Shown: positions 9,088-18,202, counted from the stretch's first letter. The stretch is 64,000 bases of DNA from CALRQJ02 sp943370285 (GCA_943370285.1 CALRQJ020000004.1:124001-188000), one strand, 5' to 3'. Translations and numbers: made by a program. The notes: generated by a model not told the origin, from the sequence alone.

Positions 9088-9468
9088 ATGAAAATTAGAA
9101 GCATCATCAGTTTTCTACTCATAATTGCAGGCTCTATTTTAATACATTCCTGTTATTACGATAAAGAAGATTTGTTATACGTAGCGAATGCTATTAAATG
9201 TGATACAACTGCCGTTTCTTATTCGCAAAAATTAGTACCGCTTTTTGCACAGCAATGTTATGGTTGCCATAGTGCAGGAAATCCTTCGGGAGGCATTGTA
9301 ATGGGTAGTTACACCTTAGATAAAGCTATTGCCCTAAATGGAAAACTTTATGGCTCGGTTAATTACTCAAACGGCTTTTCACCAATGCCAAAAGGTACTT
9401 CCAAAATGTCGATTTGTAATATAGCAGCCATTAAAAAATGGATAGATTCAGGAACCCCAAATAATTAA
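9088..9468 (+). CDS. Lipoprotein mono-haem c-type cytochrome
   Basis: A 126-residue lipoprotein with lipobox Cys22 (LIHSC) and one haem motif, CYGCH, at residues 57-61. Downstream are the NGKLYGSV strand, SPMPKGTSKM (probable Met ligand) and the C-terminal WIDSGTPNN. These parallel the second domain of the protein encoded just upstream, so the pair arose by domain duplication. The next gene starts 2 bases after the stop, which implies tight translational coupling. It is probably a small electron carrier anchored to a membrane. Confidence 0.88.
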   Translation: MKIRSIISFLLIIAGSILIHSCYYDKEDLLYVANAIKCDTTAVSYSQKLVPLFAQQCYGCHSAGNPSGGIVMGSYTLDKAIALNGKLYGSVNYSNGFSPMPKGTSKMSICNIAAIKKWIDSGTPNN

Positions 9469-9470
9469 TC

Positions 9471-9917
9471 ATGAAAAAGAAAACCATTTTAATGTATAGC
9501 ACCATTATAGTTGTAATAGCATCTTTGACCATTGGATTTTATGCGTATACAGAATACAACAGAAAACCCAAAATGCCAGCTAATGCTGATGTCGATTATG
9601 TAGTTGACTATGCTGTATTGTTAGGTGATTTTACTGCTAACCAACAGAACGCTAATAATAGGTATTTGAATAAAATTCTTAAAATAACCGGAACTGTAAA
9701 AACGATTGATGATGATGGAAATGGAAATATGACCATCGTATTAGGGGATAGTGTTTCGATGAATGCTATTCGATGTGCTATTTCACCAACAGCACATGAA
9801 AAAGCAAAATTATTGAAAACGGCTCAGGCTATCACTATAACAGGAGTTTGTACGGGTTTTAATTCAGATGAACTTTTAGGTTCAGATATTATCTTAAACC
9901 GTTGTGTTATTAACTAA
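9471..9917 (+). CDS. Membrane-anchored OB-fold (tRNA_anti-like) protein
   Basis: A 148-residue protein with one N-terminal membrane segment (about residues 6-26) and a soluble C-terminal domain. The strands around NKILKITGTVKTIDDDG, MTIVLGDS, and ITITGVCTGFNSDELLGSDIILNRC match the tRNA_anti-like OB-fold family, which in Bacteroidota is periplasmic or exported rather than RNA-binding in any proven way. Three Cys are present (IRCA, GVCT, NRCVIN). It sits between the cytochromes and yceI with 2- and 17-base gaps. Role in the cluster is unknown. Confidence 0.75.
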   Translation: MKKKTILMYSTIIVVIASLTIGFYAYTEYNRKPKMPANADVDYVVDYAVLLGDFTANQQNANNRYLNKILKITGTVKTIDDDGNGNMTIVLGDSVSMNAIRCAISPTAHEKAKLLKTAQAITITGVCTGFNSDELLGSDIILNRCVIN

Positions 9918-9934
9918 TCAATTAAAAAAAAATT

Positions 9935-10504
9935 ATGAATACTATTCTTAAAACACTTGTTTTTCTCGTAGTTATTTTAACTCATGTAAATCACAGTTTT
10001 GCGCAAAAATATTATACCAAGAGTGGTAAAATTATTTTTGATGCCACCGCTAACGCTTCACCCGAAGACATTAAAGGCGTTAATAAAAGTGTAACCTGCG
10101 TTACTGATACTAAATCGGGACTTATTCAATTTTCGGCACTTATGAAAGGGTTTGAATTTGAAAGAGCATTAATGGAAGAGCATTTCAACGAGAATTATGT
10201 TGAAAGCAGTAAATATCCGAAGGCAGAGTTTAAAGGTAATATCACTAACAACAGTGATATTGATTATGCTAAGGATGGCGTGTACAATGCTAAAGTAAAG
10301 GGGAAATTAACGATCCATGGTGAGACTAAAGACGTAGAAGCGGATGGGAAGTTGACGATTAAGAATGGTAAAATCTTAGCTACAGCTCAATTTGTTGTAA
10401 CACTGGCAGATTATAAAGTTAGTGTACCTCAAGTGGTTGCTGATAAAATTGCTAAAACTGCAAAGATTTCAATTGACTGCACGCTAGAATTATTAAAAGG
10501 ATAA
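9935..10504 (+). CDS. YceI-family periplasmic protein
   Basis: A 189-residue exported protein. The signal peptide ends near HSFAQ. The family's lipocalin-like beta-barrel is visible: an N-terminal strand GKIIFDATA, the conserved block FNENYVESSKYPKAEFKGNI (typical M-x-x-x-x-x-x-x-K-Y-P-x-x-x-F), then GKLTIHGETKDVEADGKLTI. Relatives bind isoprenoid chains such as quinones or polyprenyl lipids. The companion cytochromes make a quinone-related role attractive, but this is inference. The gene lies in one strand-consistent run from 7919 to 11434. Confidence 0.9.
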   Translation: MNTILKTLVFLVVILTHVNHSFAQKYYTKSGKIIFDATANASPEDIKGVNKSVTCVTDTKSGLIQFSALMKGFEFERALMEEHFNENYVESSKYPKAEFKGNITNNSDIDYAKDGVYNAKVKGKLTIHGETKDVEADGKLTIKNGKILATAQFVVTLADYKVSVPQVVADKIAKTAKISIDCTLELLKG

Positions 10505-10531
10505 TTTTTATCATTCGACAAAATTAAAATT

Positions 10532-11434
10532 ATGTGGTATAAATGCTATATTATAACAATGCTTTGCTTTGCAACAGCATATGTTATTCCAGTTTTTTCT
10601 CAAGAAGAAGATTTGCTCAAATTAGTAGGAGAGGACAAACCAAGGAAAGAAAGGGTGAAATATGCTTTCAAGTCGCCAAGAGTCATCAACGGCCATTCCA
10701 TGGAATTCTTAAATCCGGGAACAATGGATTTTAGAATTTTACATCGGTTTGGTCCACTTGATAATGGCTATAAAAACTTTATGGGTCTAGATCAAGCTAC
10801 CATGCGAATGAGTTTTGATTTTGGAATTAAACCAAATCTGATGGTGGGTATAGGTAGAAGTACTTTTAAGAAAGAACTTGATGGTTTTATCAAATATGCA
10901 CCAATTATGCAAACAACTGGGGCGAAAAATATACCTGTAACCGTTGCTTTAGTATCAGGAATTACGATGAACACAGCAGAGTGGGCTGATCCTGCAAGAA
11001 AAAATTATTTCTCTTCTCGACTTGCCTATTATTTTCAAACCATTATTGGAAGAAAGTTCAACGAAAGTTTTACCCTGCAGCTAGCACCTACGCTTGTGCA
11101 TAATAATCTGGTTCCGGTTCAAACGCAACCAAATGATGTTTTTGCTTTAGGAGTTGGCGGTAGATTGAAACTTTCTAAAAGAGTAGCCTTTACTTGGGAC
11201 TACCATTATGTATTAAATGGCATTAATGATTCTATTAATACCCATCCTTTATCGGTTGGCGTTGATATTGAAACTGGAGGTCATGTGTTTCAACTTCATA
11301 TTTCTAATGCAACTGGTATGAACGAACGGGCATTTATTACTGAAACAACCGGTAAATGGACCAAAGGTGAAGTTAGACTTGGCTTTAATTTGAGTAGAGT
11401 ATTTCAAGTTAAGAATAAGAAAGCTACAAATTGA
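10532..11434 (+). CDS. DUF5777-type outer-membrane beta-barrel protein
   Basis: A 300-residue exported protein with a signal peptide (cleavage near PVFSQ). After a short charged linker it shows alternating amphipathic strands over most of its length: NGHSMEFLNPGTMDFRILHRFG, MRMSFDFGIKPNLMVGIGRS, SFTLQLAPTLVH and TGGHVFQLHISNATGMNERAFI (given as region markers). The late VDIETGGHVFQLHISN segment is characteristic of DUF5777-family barrels in Bacteroidota. It is the last gene of the + strand cytochrome cluster and is followed by a strong terminator. It may be the outer-membrane component of that module. Confidence 0.82.
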   Translation: MWYKCYIITMLCFATAYVIPVFSQEEDLLKLVGEDKPRKERVKYAFKSPRVINGHSMEFLNPGTMDFRILHRFGPLDNGYKNFMGLDQATMRMSFDFGIKPNLMVGIGRSTFKKELDGFIKYAPIMQTTGAKNIPVTVALVSGITMNTAEWADPARKNYFSSRLAYYFQTIIGRKFNESFTLQLAPTLVHNNLVPVQTQPNDVFALGVGGRLKLSKRVAFTWDYHYVLNGINDSINTHPLSVGVDIETGGHVFQLHISNATGMNERAFITETTGKWTKGEVRLGFNLSRVFQVKNKKATN

Positions 11435-11458
11435 TAGGATTAAGGTGACATTGAAATC

Positions 11459-11494
11459 ATATAATATCGGTCGCATAAGCGACCGATATTATAT
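11459..11494. terminator. Bidirectional terminator between convergent genes
   Basis: A perfect 16-bp stem (11459-11474 with 11479-11494) has a 4-nt loop. It lies between the converging DUF5777 gene and the membrane-protein gene at 11501. Confidence 0.85.
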
Positions 11495-11500
11495 TTAAGC

Positions 11501-12055
11501 TTAATCATTGTCATCATCTTTTTGTTTGCTTTCTTTCACAGCTTTTTCTACTGTGGCTGTTGTGTCATTTTCTTGCACTCCATAAGCATTGTTGTTTTCC
11601 TGTACATTGGTTGCTGTATTGCCACTTAATTCCGGATGACGAATCAAGCCGCCCAAATGTGCAGTCTGTGCCATTGTTCCAAAAGAAGCAAAAGCTAGGA
11701 TAATGGTACCCAATGCAAAGTATTTTCCTATGTTCGCCTTCTGCTTAAAAATAAGACTGCCAAGCGCTAATACACCTGTGATTATGATGACCACTAAAGC
11801 GGTTTCTGCCATTTCTTCATGGGCTTTAATTGTTGACTCATTAACACCAGGTATTTTTTCAACTATTTCTTCTGCTCCTTCGCCGGTTAGATAAACGGGG
11901 GCTGTAAGAATAGCTGCTGCAATTAGTAAGTACAGAGACAGTGTTTTATAAGATTCATTTTTTGTAAAAAAACCTAACAGTAAAATAATTCCTCCTAAAA
12001 GAGAGAAAAATAGTGACACATGGTTGAGTGCCAAATGAATTTGAGCTTCGTTCAT
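11501..12055 (-). CDS. Four-helix membrane protein with membrane-edge histidines
   Basis: A 184-residue protein with four predicted membrane segments (about residues 13-30, 38-57, 84-103 and 111-130) and a polar, acidic C-terminal tail. Histidines sit near helix ends: His7, His12, His79, His133 and His140 (in HLGGLIRHPE). This pattern would suit a b-type haem protein similar in layout to cytochrome b561 or DUF2231 membrane proteins, but I cannot confirm the family. It is convergent with the cytochrome cluster and 54 bases downstream of the second LPFKS-family gene, so it may belong to the same functional module. Confidence 0.65.
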   Translation of the reverse strand: MNEAQIHLALNHVSLFFSLLGGIILLLGFFTKNESYKTLSLYLLIAAAILTAPVYLTGEGAEEIVEKIPGVNESTIKAHEEMAETALVVIIITGVLALGSLIFKQKANIGKYFALGTIILAFASFGTMAQTAHLGGLIRHPELSGNTATNVQENNNAYGVQENDTTATVEKAVKESKQKDDDND

Positions 12056-12108
12056 TTGAATAAATTTAAATGTAAAAAAATATTTTAGTCTACTTGTAAA
12101 AAAGTGGA

Positions 12109-12501
12109 CTACACATCAATCGATTCAAATTGCGGAGGGTGGAAAATGCAGGTCGCAAGTTTATTTGGAATGGTGATGTTATACCAATTACCTTTTTTAG
12201 GTATGAAAAAATGTACTACATGCTCATACATTCTGTTAATTGGCAAAGTTGACACATCGGTATGAGCAATATTTGAAACAGATTTAAATGGTAGATTTTC
12301 ATCTTCACTTTCATCATTATCTAAAGGATGAGTTGAACTGTAATGTAGCGACAAGAAATCTGCCAAAGTCATCAATTTTTGTTCACTTTGATGATATTGG
12401 TAATGCTGAATTAGAATAGGCAATTTAATAAGTTGATCTAATTCTGTATTGATAAACAGAAATACACAACCTACAACAAATGCGATACCTTTTTTCATCA
12501 T
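12109..12501 (-). CDS. Unnamed small exported protein, paralogue of the gene at 7919-8290
   Basis: A 130-residue protein with a hydrophobic N-terminus (MMKKGIAFVVGCVFLFI). Shared features with the product of 7919-8290 appear in the same order: NTELDQL, LIQHYQYH, FLSLHY, an acidic run, then LPFKS and a late HPP. It is probably transcribed with the membrane-protein gene 53 bases downstream on the same strand. No known domain is recognised. The conserved His/Tyr positions hint at ligand binding only. Confidence 0.7.
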   Translation of the reverse strand: MMKKGIAFVVGCVFLFINTELDQLIKLPILIQHYQYHQSEQKLMTLADFLSLHYSSTHPLDNDESEDENLPFKSVSNIAHTDVSTLPINRMYEHVVHFFIPKKGNWYNITIPNKLATCIFHPPQFESIDV

Positions 12502-12581
12502 TATGTTTGGAAGGTAAAGTCATAATTTTAGTTAAAACATGACTTTCGTCATATAATTTCTTCGAGGTAATAAAAAAGCTT

Positions 12582-15092
12582 TTACCACCTAGCTACTAAC
12601 TTCAAATTAATTAATCTAGGGGTTAGGCGATTGGGTAACGTAAATACGTTGTTGGCATAATCTTTTACCAATAAATAGCTGATAGTATTGGCACGGTCTA
12701 CCATGTTAAATACTTCTAAACTTAACCACATACTTTCAAAATCTTTAAAAGGAGAGTGGCTGCGGCGGTTGGCTTTTTCGGGTTCTAAAAGCATGGCACT
12801 TAATCCTAAATCAACTCTAATATAAGGCTCAATGGTTAGTGCATTTCTGTATTTGGGATTGTTAGGAATATTGTAGGGTAAATTGCTGCCATATAATGTA
12901 TTCAAATACACTTTCATGTTTTTATTGGTACTGAGATAGTCCTGAAAAAACATGCCGAAAGTGATTAATCTATCTGTCGGTCTTCTTACCCAGCCCACAT
13001 CCATCCGTAAACTGTCAACCGGTCTTTGGTCTTGGGTATTACCATCAATAAACTGACCGGCTGCATTTTTATAACGATAGTAAAAATCGTTTTGTAAATC
13101 TTCTTTGGTTTTCATGATGCCAATGCTAATCCAGCTTTCTGCATCGGGCACTAATTCTCCAAATAATCTAATCTCTCCACCTGTGGCGTATGCCTTAGCC
13201 GAATTTTGACCAAAATAGCGAATACGTACATTATCAATATCATAAGGCACTACATCTGTCATGCCTTTATAAAATATCTCTGCCGTCATTCTTGCAGGCC
13301 TGTTCAACATTTGAAAAGCATAATCAAAACCACCACTTACTTGCCAGCTTTTTTGAGATTGAAGTTCTCGGTTGATGGTGCCGTCATATCTTCTTAATTC
13401 TCTATAAAATGGTGGTTGGTGATACAACCCTGCGGCGGCTCTAAATATGACATTTTTCTTCCAATTTTTCGGTTTGAAAGAAATACCTGCTCTTGGAGAA
13501 ATCAACATTTCTTTATTGAGTGTATTATAGTTATATCTAATGCCAATTTGCAACGAAACATCACTCGAGTCTTTAAATTGGATATTGTCTTGAATAAATC
13601 CGCTAAAACGAGTAATGTCTATATTAGCATTGCCTTTTAGTACTTTGCTTAGTTGCAACAAGTTGGGCGTATAGGGTAAAGAATAACCGGCAGAATCATT
13701 GTATTCCCACTCGTTCAATTTGTCTGAAATGGTTTGATGATCAATAGTATTTCCCCATTGCACAAAATGTTTGCCTTTGTCTAAGCTTCCTCTATGTGCT
13801 GCACTCCACACGGTGATGTCTAAACTGTTTCGAGCAAAATTTTGAAAAATTCCTGCACCTAATGGACTAGTGATTAAACCATAACTCGCAGTACTGCGGT
13901 CAAAGTTTCTTTCACCAAATAAGTAAGCACCGGTGATGTCTATATTTTCAGATTCGTTGTTGTTAAATCGACTCAACAACCATTTTAATTTTAAATTTTT
14001 CCGGGGTTGATGTGTTGCTGAAAATCCAACAAAGCCTGTGCTGTATTTATCTTTTTCTTGTCCTTCAAAAGCAATATCAATGGCTAGGTTAGCCGTGAAT
14101 AAAGGAGAAAATACAGCCGAGGATAATTTACTTTCTTCGGGAAATAAAGTGAACTTGGTTTGTGAGGCATTTGCCATCACTTCTAATAACCATTTATTGT
14201 TAGGTTGATAAGTTATTAATGCTTGAACATCACCCGAAGAGGGGATATAATTACCCTTTGTTTCTTGACTACTCAATAAGTTTCTGTTGCTTCTATTTCT
14301 AACACCAAACAAATAAGTTACTTTGTCTTTAGCTGCTGTGCCTTCAAGATGCAATCCTTGTTCTAATAATCCTATATAGGCAGAGCCACCTTGTTTACGA
14401 GGCTTTTTGTAAGTGATATCTAATACACTACTCATTTTATCGCCATAGCGGGCTTGAAATCCACCATTATAAAATTTAACGCCACTCGTTAATTCAGGAT
14501 TGATAAAGCTTAAACCTTCTTGTTGACCACTGCGAACCAAGTAAGGTCTAAATACTTCAAAGTCGTTGACATAGATTAAATTTTCGTCATAGCTGCCGCC
14601 ACGTACAGAATATTGAGAAGTCAATTCATTATTACTACCCACAAAAATTTTAATCAAGCTTTCAATATTGCCTAAAGGCGATGGATTGAGGATGGCTTTA
14701 TTGGGGTCGATAGAAATACGGCCTGCTTCTTTTCTATCAGGCTGATTGGTAACAACAACATCTTGTAACGTAGTCGTTTTACGAACAAGCTTGATAGCGA
14801 TGATTTCTTTTTCGCCAACTAATAAATTGAAATTGCGTTGCTGTGCAATATATCCGGTAAATGTAAAAACCAATGCAAATGGTTTTCCCGGAACTACAGT
14901 AATTGTAAAATAGCCCGAATCGTTAGTCGTTACACCTTTTTGCTTACCCAAAACTGTTATCGATACACCCTGCAAAGGCCTATCGTTATCATCTACAATT
15001 TTACCCGAAACAATGGTATTTGTTTTTTGAGCCTGCACAGCAATTGGTGCTGCAAGCACACTGATAAGTAGAAAAAAAGCAATTAATCTCAT
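12582..15092 (-). CDS. TonB-dependent receptor with carboxypeptidase-regulatory-like domain
   Basis: An 836-residue outer-membrane receptor. ATG 15092 is preferred because it opens directly onto the signal peptide (MRLIAFFLLISVLAAPIAVQAQ). Residues about 25-105 form the CarboxypepD_reg-like beta domain (SGKIVDDNDRPLQGVSITV). The plug follows: SLIKIFVGSNNELTSQYSVRGGSYDEN, VNDFEVFRP, and GGFQARYGDKMSSVLDI. The rest is a 22-strand-type barrel rich in aromatic girdles, ending LINLKLVARW. No SusD-like partner or other SusC hallmark is nearby, so the substrate may be a metal chelate, cofactor or peptide rather than glycan. The adjacent cytochrome cluster might hint at iron or haem, but this is weak. 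Confidence 0.92.
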   Translation of the reverse strand: MRLIAFFLLISVLAAPIAVQAQKTNTIVSGKIVDDNDRPLQGVSITVLGKQKGVTTNDSGYFTITVVPGKPFALVFTFTGYIAQQRNFNLLVGEKEIIAIKLVRKTTTLQDVVVTNQPDRKEAGRISIDPNKAILNPSPLGNIESLIKIFVGSNNELTSQYSVRGGSYDENLIYVNDFEVFRPYLVRSGQQEGLSFINPELTSGVKFYNGGFQARYGDKMSSVLDITYKKPRKQGGSAYIGLLEQGLHLEGTAAKDKVTYLFGVRNRSNRNLLSSQETKGNYIPSSGDVQALITYQPNNKWLLEVMANASQTKFTLFPEESKLSSAVFSPLFTANLAIDIAFEGQEKDKYSTGFVGFSATHQPRKNLKLKWLLSRFNNNESENIDITGAYLFGERNFDRSTASYGLITSPLGAGIFQNFARNSLDITVWSAAHRGSLDKGKHFVQWGNTIDHQTISDKLNEWEYNDSAGYSLPYTPNLLQLSKVLKGNANIDITRFSGFIQDNIQFKDSSDVSLQIGIRYNYNTLNKEMLISPRAGISFKPKNWKKNVIFRAAAGLYHQPPFYRELRRYDGTINRELQSQKSWQVSGGFDYAFQMLNRPARMTAEIFYKGMTDVVPYDIDNVRIRYFGQNSAKAYATGGEIRLFGELVPDAESWISIGIMKTKEDLQNDFYYRYKNAAGQFIDGNTQDQRPVDSLRMDVGWVRRPTDRLITFGMFFQDYLSTNKNMKVYLNTLYGSNLPYNIPNNPKYRNALTIEPYIRVDLGLSAMLLEPEKANRRSHSPFKDFESMWLSLEVFNMVDRANTISYLLVKDYANNVFTLPNRLTPRLINLKLVARW

Positions 15093-15167
15093 CTTAAAGG
15101 TGAAATTATAGCATATAGGCTTACGGAGAAAATTATTCACATGAATATTAAAATTCTGTTACCTACA

Positions 15168-15196
15168 TTGGCAGGAAAGAAAATAGGTCTAATTTG
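15168..15196 (+). promoter_or_regulatory. Candidate Bacteroidota promoter for the lamin-tail protein gene
   Basis: TTG at 15168-15170 and TAATTTG at 15190-15196, spaced by 19 bases, resemble the -33 TTG / -7 TAnnTTTG promoter of this phylum, with one base fewer in the -7 box. The start codon is at 15221. Confidence 0.4.
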
Positions 15197-15220
15197 CGTC
15201 CTTAATTAAAAATTAAAATC

Positions 15221-16414
15221 ATGAAAAGATTTTTTACACTTTTACTGACATTCTCGGCTTATTACGCCTCTGCTCAATCTACAACTGTTGTAATTAGCCA
15301 AGTTTATGGTGGCGGTGGTGGTTCTGCTGCAACTAATACATACAAAGCTGATTACGTAGAACTCCATAACATTTCAACCTCATCTGTTGACATTAGTGGT
15401 TTTGTATTGGCTTATGGTTCTGCTACTGGTCAATTTGGATCTTCTGCAACCAATTATTATACATTTCCTGCAATGACAACTATTGCTGCCGGAAAATATT
15501 TATTAGTGCAAGTAGGTACTGTAGGTACAGGCGGTGCTGATTTACCCGTAACAGCCGATATTGTAACTACCAACATTAGTATGTCAGGTTCAAATGGAAA
15601 AGTTGCTTTGGCTACAGCTGCATTTGCTCCAAATACTTGTGGTGGAACTGCAACGCCATGCACATTACCATCTGCCACATTTGTAGATGTTGTGGCTTAT
15701 GGTACTGCTAATAATGCTGAAGGCGGTGTTTCTGCAAGTGGTGGTGTTTCCTTAACCGGTTCACAAGGTGTTGTAAGAAAAGTTTTCGGATGTCAGGATA
15801 CGGATAATAATGGTACCGACTTTTATATTCAATCAAACCCGGTTCCACGTAATAGTGCTACTACTGCTACCGACTGTGTGTTGCTACCTATCACTTTAGT
15901 TTCTTTCAATGCTGCTTTAATTGGCAATACTGTTAATTTAACTTGGACTACAGTTAATGAGGTAAATGCCGATGCCTACCAAATTGAAGTGAGCAAAGAT
16001 GGTAGAAGCTATACTGCATTAGGTGTTGTTGCTGCAAAAAATAATGCTTCGAATGCTTATGAGTTTTCTGATTTAAAACCTGCAGCCGGTTTATCTTATT
16101 ACAGAATTAAGGCAGCTGATAAAGATGGGTCATTCAAATACACGAATGTAATCACCATTAAAAACAGAACCACTTCTAAATTAGAAGTTTTTCCTAACCC
16201 AACAAATGGTGCATTAAGCATTAGTCATAGTAAAGCTAGTAATGGTGCTGCTATCCGTATTTTTACAATGGAAGGTAAATTGGTAAAATCTATCAACACA
16301 CAGCGTGATGCGGTTCAAACTGCTATCAATATTGCTGAATTAGTAAGTGGAAATTATCAAATTGTATTTGAAAATAATGGCGAAAGAAGTGTAACTAAAA
16401 TTGTAAAGCAATAA
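15221..16414 (+). CDS. Lamin-tail-domain surface protein with T9SS type A sorting domain
   Basis: A 397-residue protein with a signal peptide (MKRFFTLLLTFSAYYASAQ). Residues about 22-165 form a lamin-tail domain (VVISQVYGGGG, DYVELHNISTSSVDISGF, YYTFPAMTTIAAGKYLLVQ), which in bacteria is an adhesive or DNA-associated beta-sandwich at the surface. A fibronectin-like strand region (LPITLVSFNA... onward) follows. Residues about 322-397 are a T9SS sorting domain (KLEVFPNPTNG, IRIFTMEGKLVKS, NYQIVFENNGERSVTKIVKQ). The protein is therefore expected to be secreted across the outer membrane by the type IX system and attached or released. Its sorting domain is almost identical to that of the next gene. 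Confidence 0.9.
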   Translation: MKRFFTLLLTFSAYYASAQSTTVVISQVYGGGGGSAATNTYKADYVELHNISTSSVDISGFVLAYGSATGQFGSSATNYYTFPAMTTIAAGKYLLVQVGTVGTGGADLPVTADIVTTNISMSGSNGKVALATAAFAPNTCGGTATPCTLPSATFVDVVAYGTANNAEGGVSASGGVSLTGSQGVVRKVFGCQDTDNNGTDFYIQSNPVPRNSATTATDCVLLPITLVSFNAALIGNTVNLTWTTVNEVNADAYQIEVSKDGRSYTALGVVAAKNNASNAYEFSDLKPAAGLSYYRIKAADKDGSFKYTNVITIKNRTTSKLEVFPNPTNGALSISHSKASNGAAIRIFTMEGKLVKSINTQRDAVQTAINIAELVSGNYQIVFENNGERSVTKIVKQ

Positions 16415-16436
16415 GCATTGTAAATTTTTTAATAGC

Positions 16437-16466
16437 AAAAATCCCAACCAAACGGTTGGGATTTTT
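16437..16466 (+). terminator. Rho-independent terminator
   Basis: A 9-bp stem (16441-16449 with 16454-16462) is extended by an A/T pairing on both sides and ends in T residues. It separates the two T9SS cargo genes. Confidence 0.82.
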
Positions 16467-16587
16467 CATTTATTGCAATAATTGTGTTAGTCTGTAACAG
16501 AGAAATCATCACTCAGAACATAAAAATTATGTAATAAGCTTCTTGCATTTCAGATTTATAATTACTTTACTGTCTTAAATTAATGTC

Positions 16588-18174
16588 ATGAAAAGATTTT
16601 TTACCCTACTTTCTGCTTCGTTTTTTGGTTTAACCGCTTTTGGGCAAGCTTTTACAGTCGGCAATCTTGTTGTTGTTAGAGTTGGCGATGGTGCCGCTGC
16701 TGTAACAAGTTCATCTCAAAAAGTATTTTTAGATGAATATACTACTGCAGGTGTACTTGTCCAGTCTAAAGAAATTCCAAATACAACTTTGGGTTCAAGA
16801 TTAACATTAGGTGGTACTTCTACATCAGAAGGGTTTATTTCAAGGTCAATAAATGGACAATTTTTAGTATTAGCTGGATACGATATTAATCCAGGTACAA
16901 CTTCTCCATCAAGTTCAACATATAATAAAGCTATTGCAGTCATCAACAATGCTGGTACAATAGATTTGACTACCAATTTCGTTTACAATACAACAAGTAC
17001 AGCTGCTTTAAGAACAGTGGTAAGTACAAACGGTACCGATTTGTGGTACGCTGGTGGCACTTTAGGACAATTCTACATTACGAAAGGTGGTACAGCCGGC
17101 ACATTGGTAAGTAATACAGTAACTAATTCTAGAGTTCTGAATATTACAAATGGACAATTATATTTATCTAACGCTTCAGGTACAAACCCAAGAATAGGTA
17201 CAGTTGGTACCGGTTTGCCAACCACAAATGGTAGTATTTTAACCGGATTGACAGGTATTCCAACAAGTGGTGGTAGCCCCTATCAATTCTTTTTTGCTGA
17301 TTTAGATGCAATGGTTGCAGGTGTTGATGTATTGTACATTGCTGATGATGGTGCTGGTCAAGGTATTCAAAAATATTCATTAGTTGGAGGTACTTGGACC
17401 TTAAATGGATTGATTACCGGAACAAGTATTAGAGGTGTTACTGGTACTGTTTCAGGTAATGTAGTTACATTGTATGCTAGTGGGGCTTCTGCAAGTACTG
17501 GTCCCGGCTCTTTATATGGCGTGGTTGACAATGCTGGTTATAATGCTGCACCATCTACTACTACTTTGCCAACGGCCATAGCAACTAGTCCTACTAATAC
17601 TGTTTTTAGAGGGTTAGCATTAGCGCCAACGGTTAATTCACTTCCACTAAATCTTATCTCTTTCAACGCTTCTATCATTAATGGTTCAGTAAAAGCATGG
17701 TGGAGTACTTCTAACGAAGTGAATACCGCTTCTTTTGAAGTAGAAAGAAGTGTTGATGGTAGAAACTTTGTTGCAGTTGCTCAAAAAGCAGCTAAGAATG
17801 TAAGTGGTATCAATACTTATGAAGCGCTAGATGCTACGCCACTGAGTGGTTTGGCTTACTACCGTTTAAAAATGATTGACAAAGATGGCACTGTTAAATA
17901 TAGTCAGTTAGTAACGCTAAGAAACAAGACTACAACTAAGTTGGAAGTTTTCCCTAACCCAACCAATGGTGTACTAAGCATTAGTCATAGCAAAGCTAGT
18001 AATGGTGCTGCAATCCGCATCTTTACCATGGAAGGTAAATTAGTAAAATCTATCAACGCTCAGCGTGATGCGGTTCAAACTGCTATCAATATTGCTGAAT
18101 TAGTTAATGGAAATTATCAAATTGTATTTGAAAATAATGGCGAAAAAAGTGTAACTAAAATTGTTAAGCAATAA
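16588..18174 (+). CDS. T9SS cargo protein with repetitive beta-rich body
   Basis: A 528-residue protein with a signal peptide (cleavage near LTAFGQ). The body (about residues 20-350) is rich in Gly, Thr, Ser and Val and looks like a beta-propeller or Asp-box-poor repeat protein (for example GNLVVVRVGDGAAAV, LYIADDGAGQGIQKYSL). No named domain is recognised. A second beta region (LPLNLISFNASI) precedes the T9SS sorting domain (about 453-528: KLEVFPNPTNGVLS to VTKIVKQ). Similar proteins are often only called 'T9SS type A sorting domain-containing'. Likely surface-exposed or secreted. Confidence 0.88.
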   Translation: MKRFFTLLSASFFGLTAFGQAFTVGNLVVVRVGDGAAAVTSSSQKVFLDEYTTAGVLVQSKEIPNTTLGSRLTLGGTSTSEGFISRSINGQFLVLAGYDINPGTTSPSSSTYNKAIAVINNAGTIDLTTNFVYNTTSTAALRTVVSTNGTDLWYAGGTLGQFYITKGGTAGTLVSNTVTNSRVLNITNGQLYLSNASGTNPRIGTVGTGLPTTNGSILTGLTGIPTSGGSPYQFFFADLDAMVAGVDVLYIADDGAGQGIQKYSLVGGTWTLNGLITGTSIRGVTGTVSGNVVTLYASGASASTGPGSLYGVVDNAGYNAAPSTTTLPTAIATSPTNTVFRGLALAPTVNSLPLNLISFNASIINGSVKAWWSTSNEVNTASFEVERSVDGRNFVAVAQKAAKNVSGINTYEALDATPLSGLAYYRLKMIDKDGTVKYSQLVTLRNKTTTKLEVFPNPTNGVLSISHSKASNGAAIRIFTMEGKLVKSINAQRDAVQTAINIAELVNGNYQIVFENNGEKSVTKIVKQ

Positions 18175-18202
18175 GTTTTGCACATCTTAAATACTATAAA
18201 AG

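Noticed and set aside
12582..15092. Reading the TonB receptor as SusC of a polysaccharide locus
   Set aside because: No SusD-like gene or glycan enzyme is adjacent.
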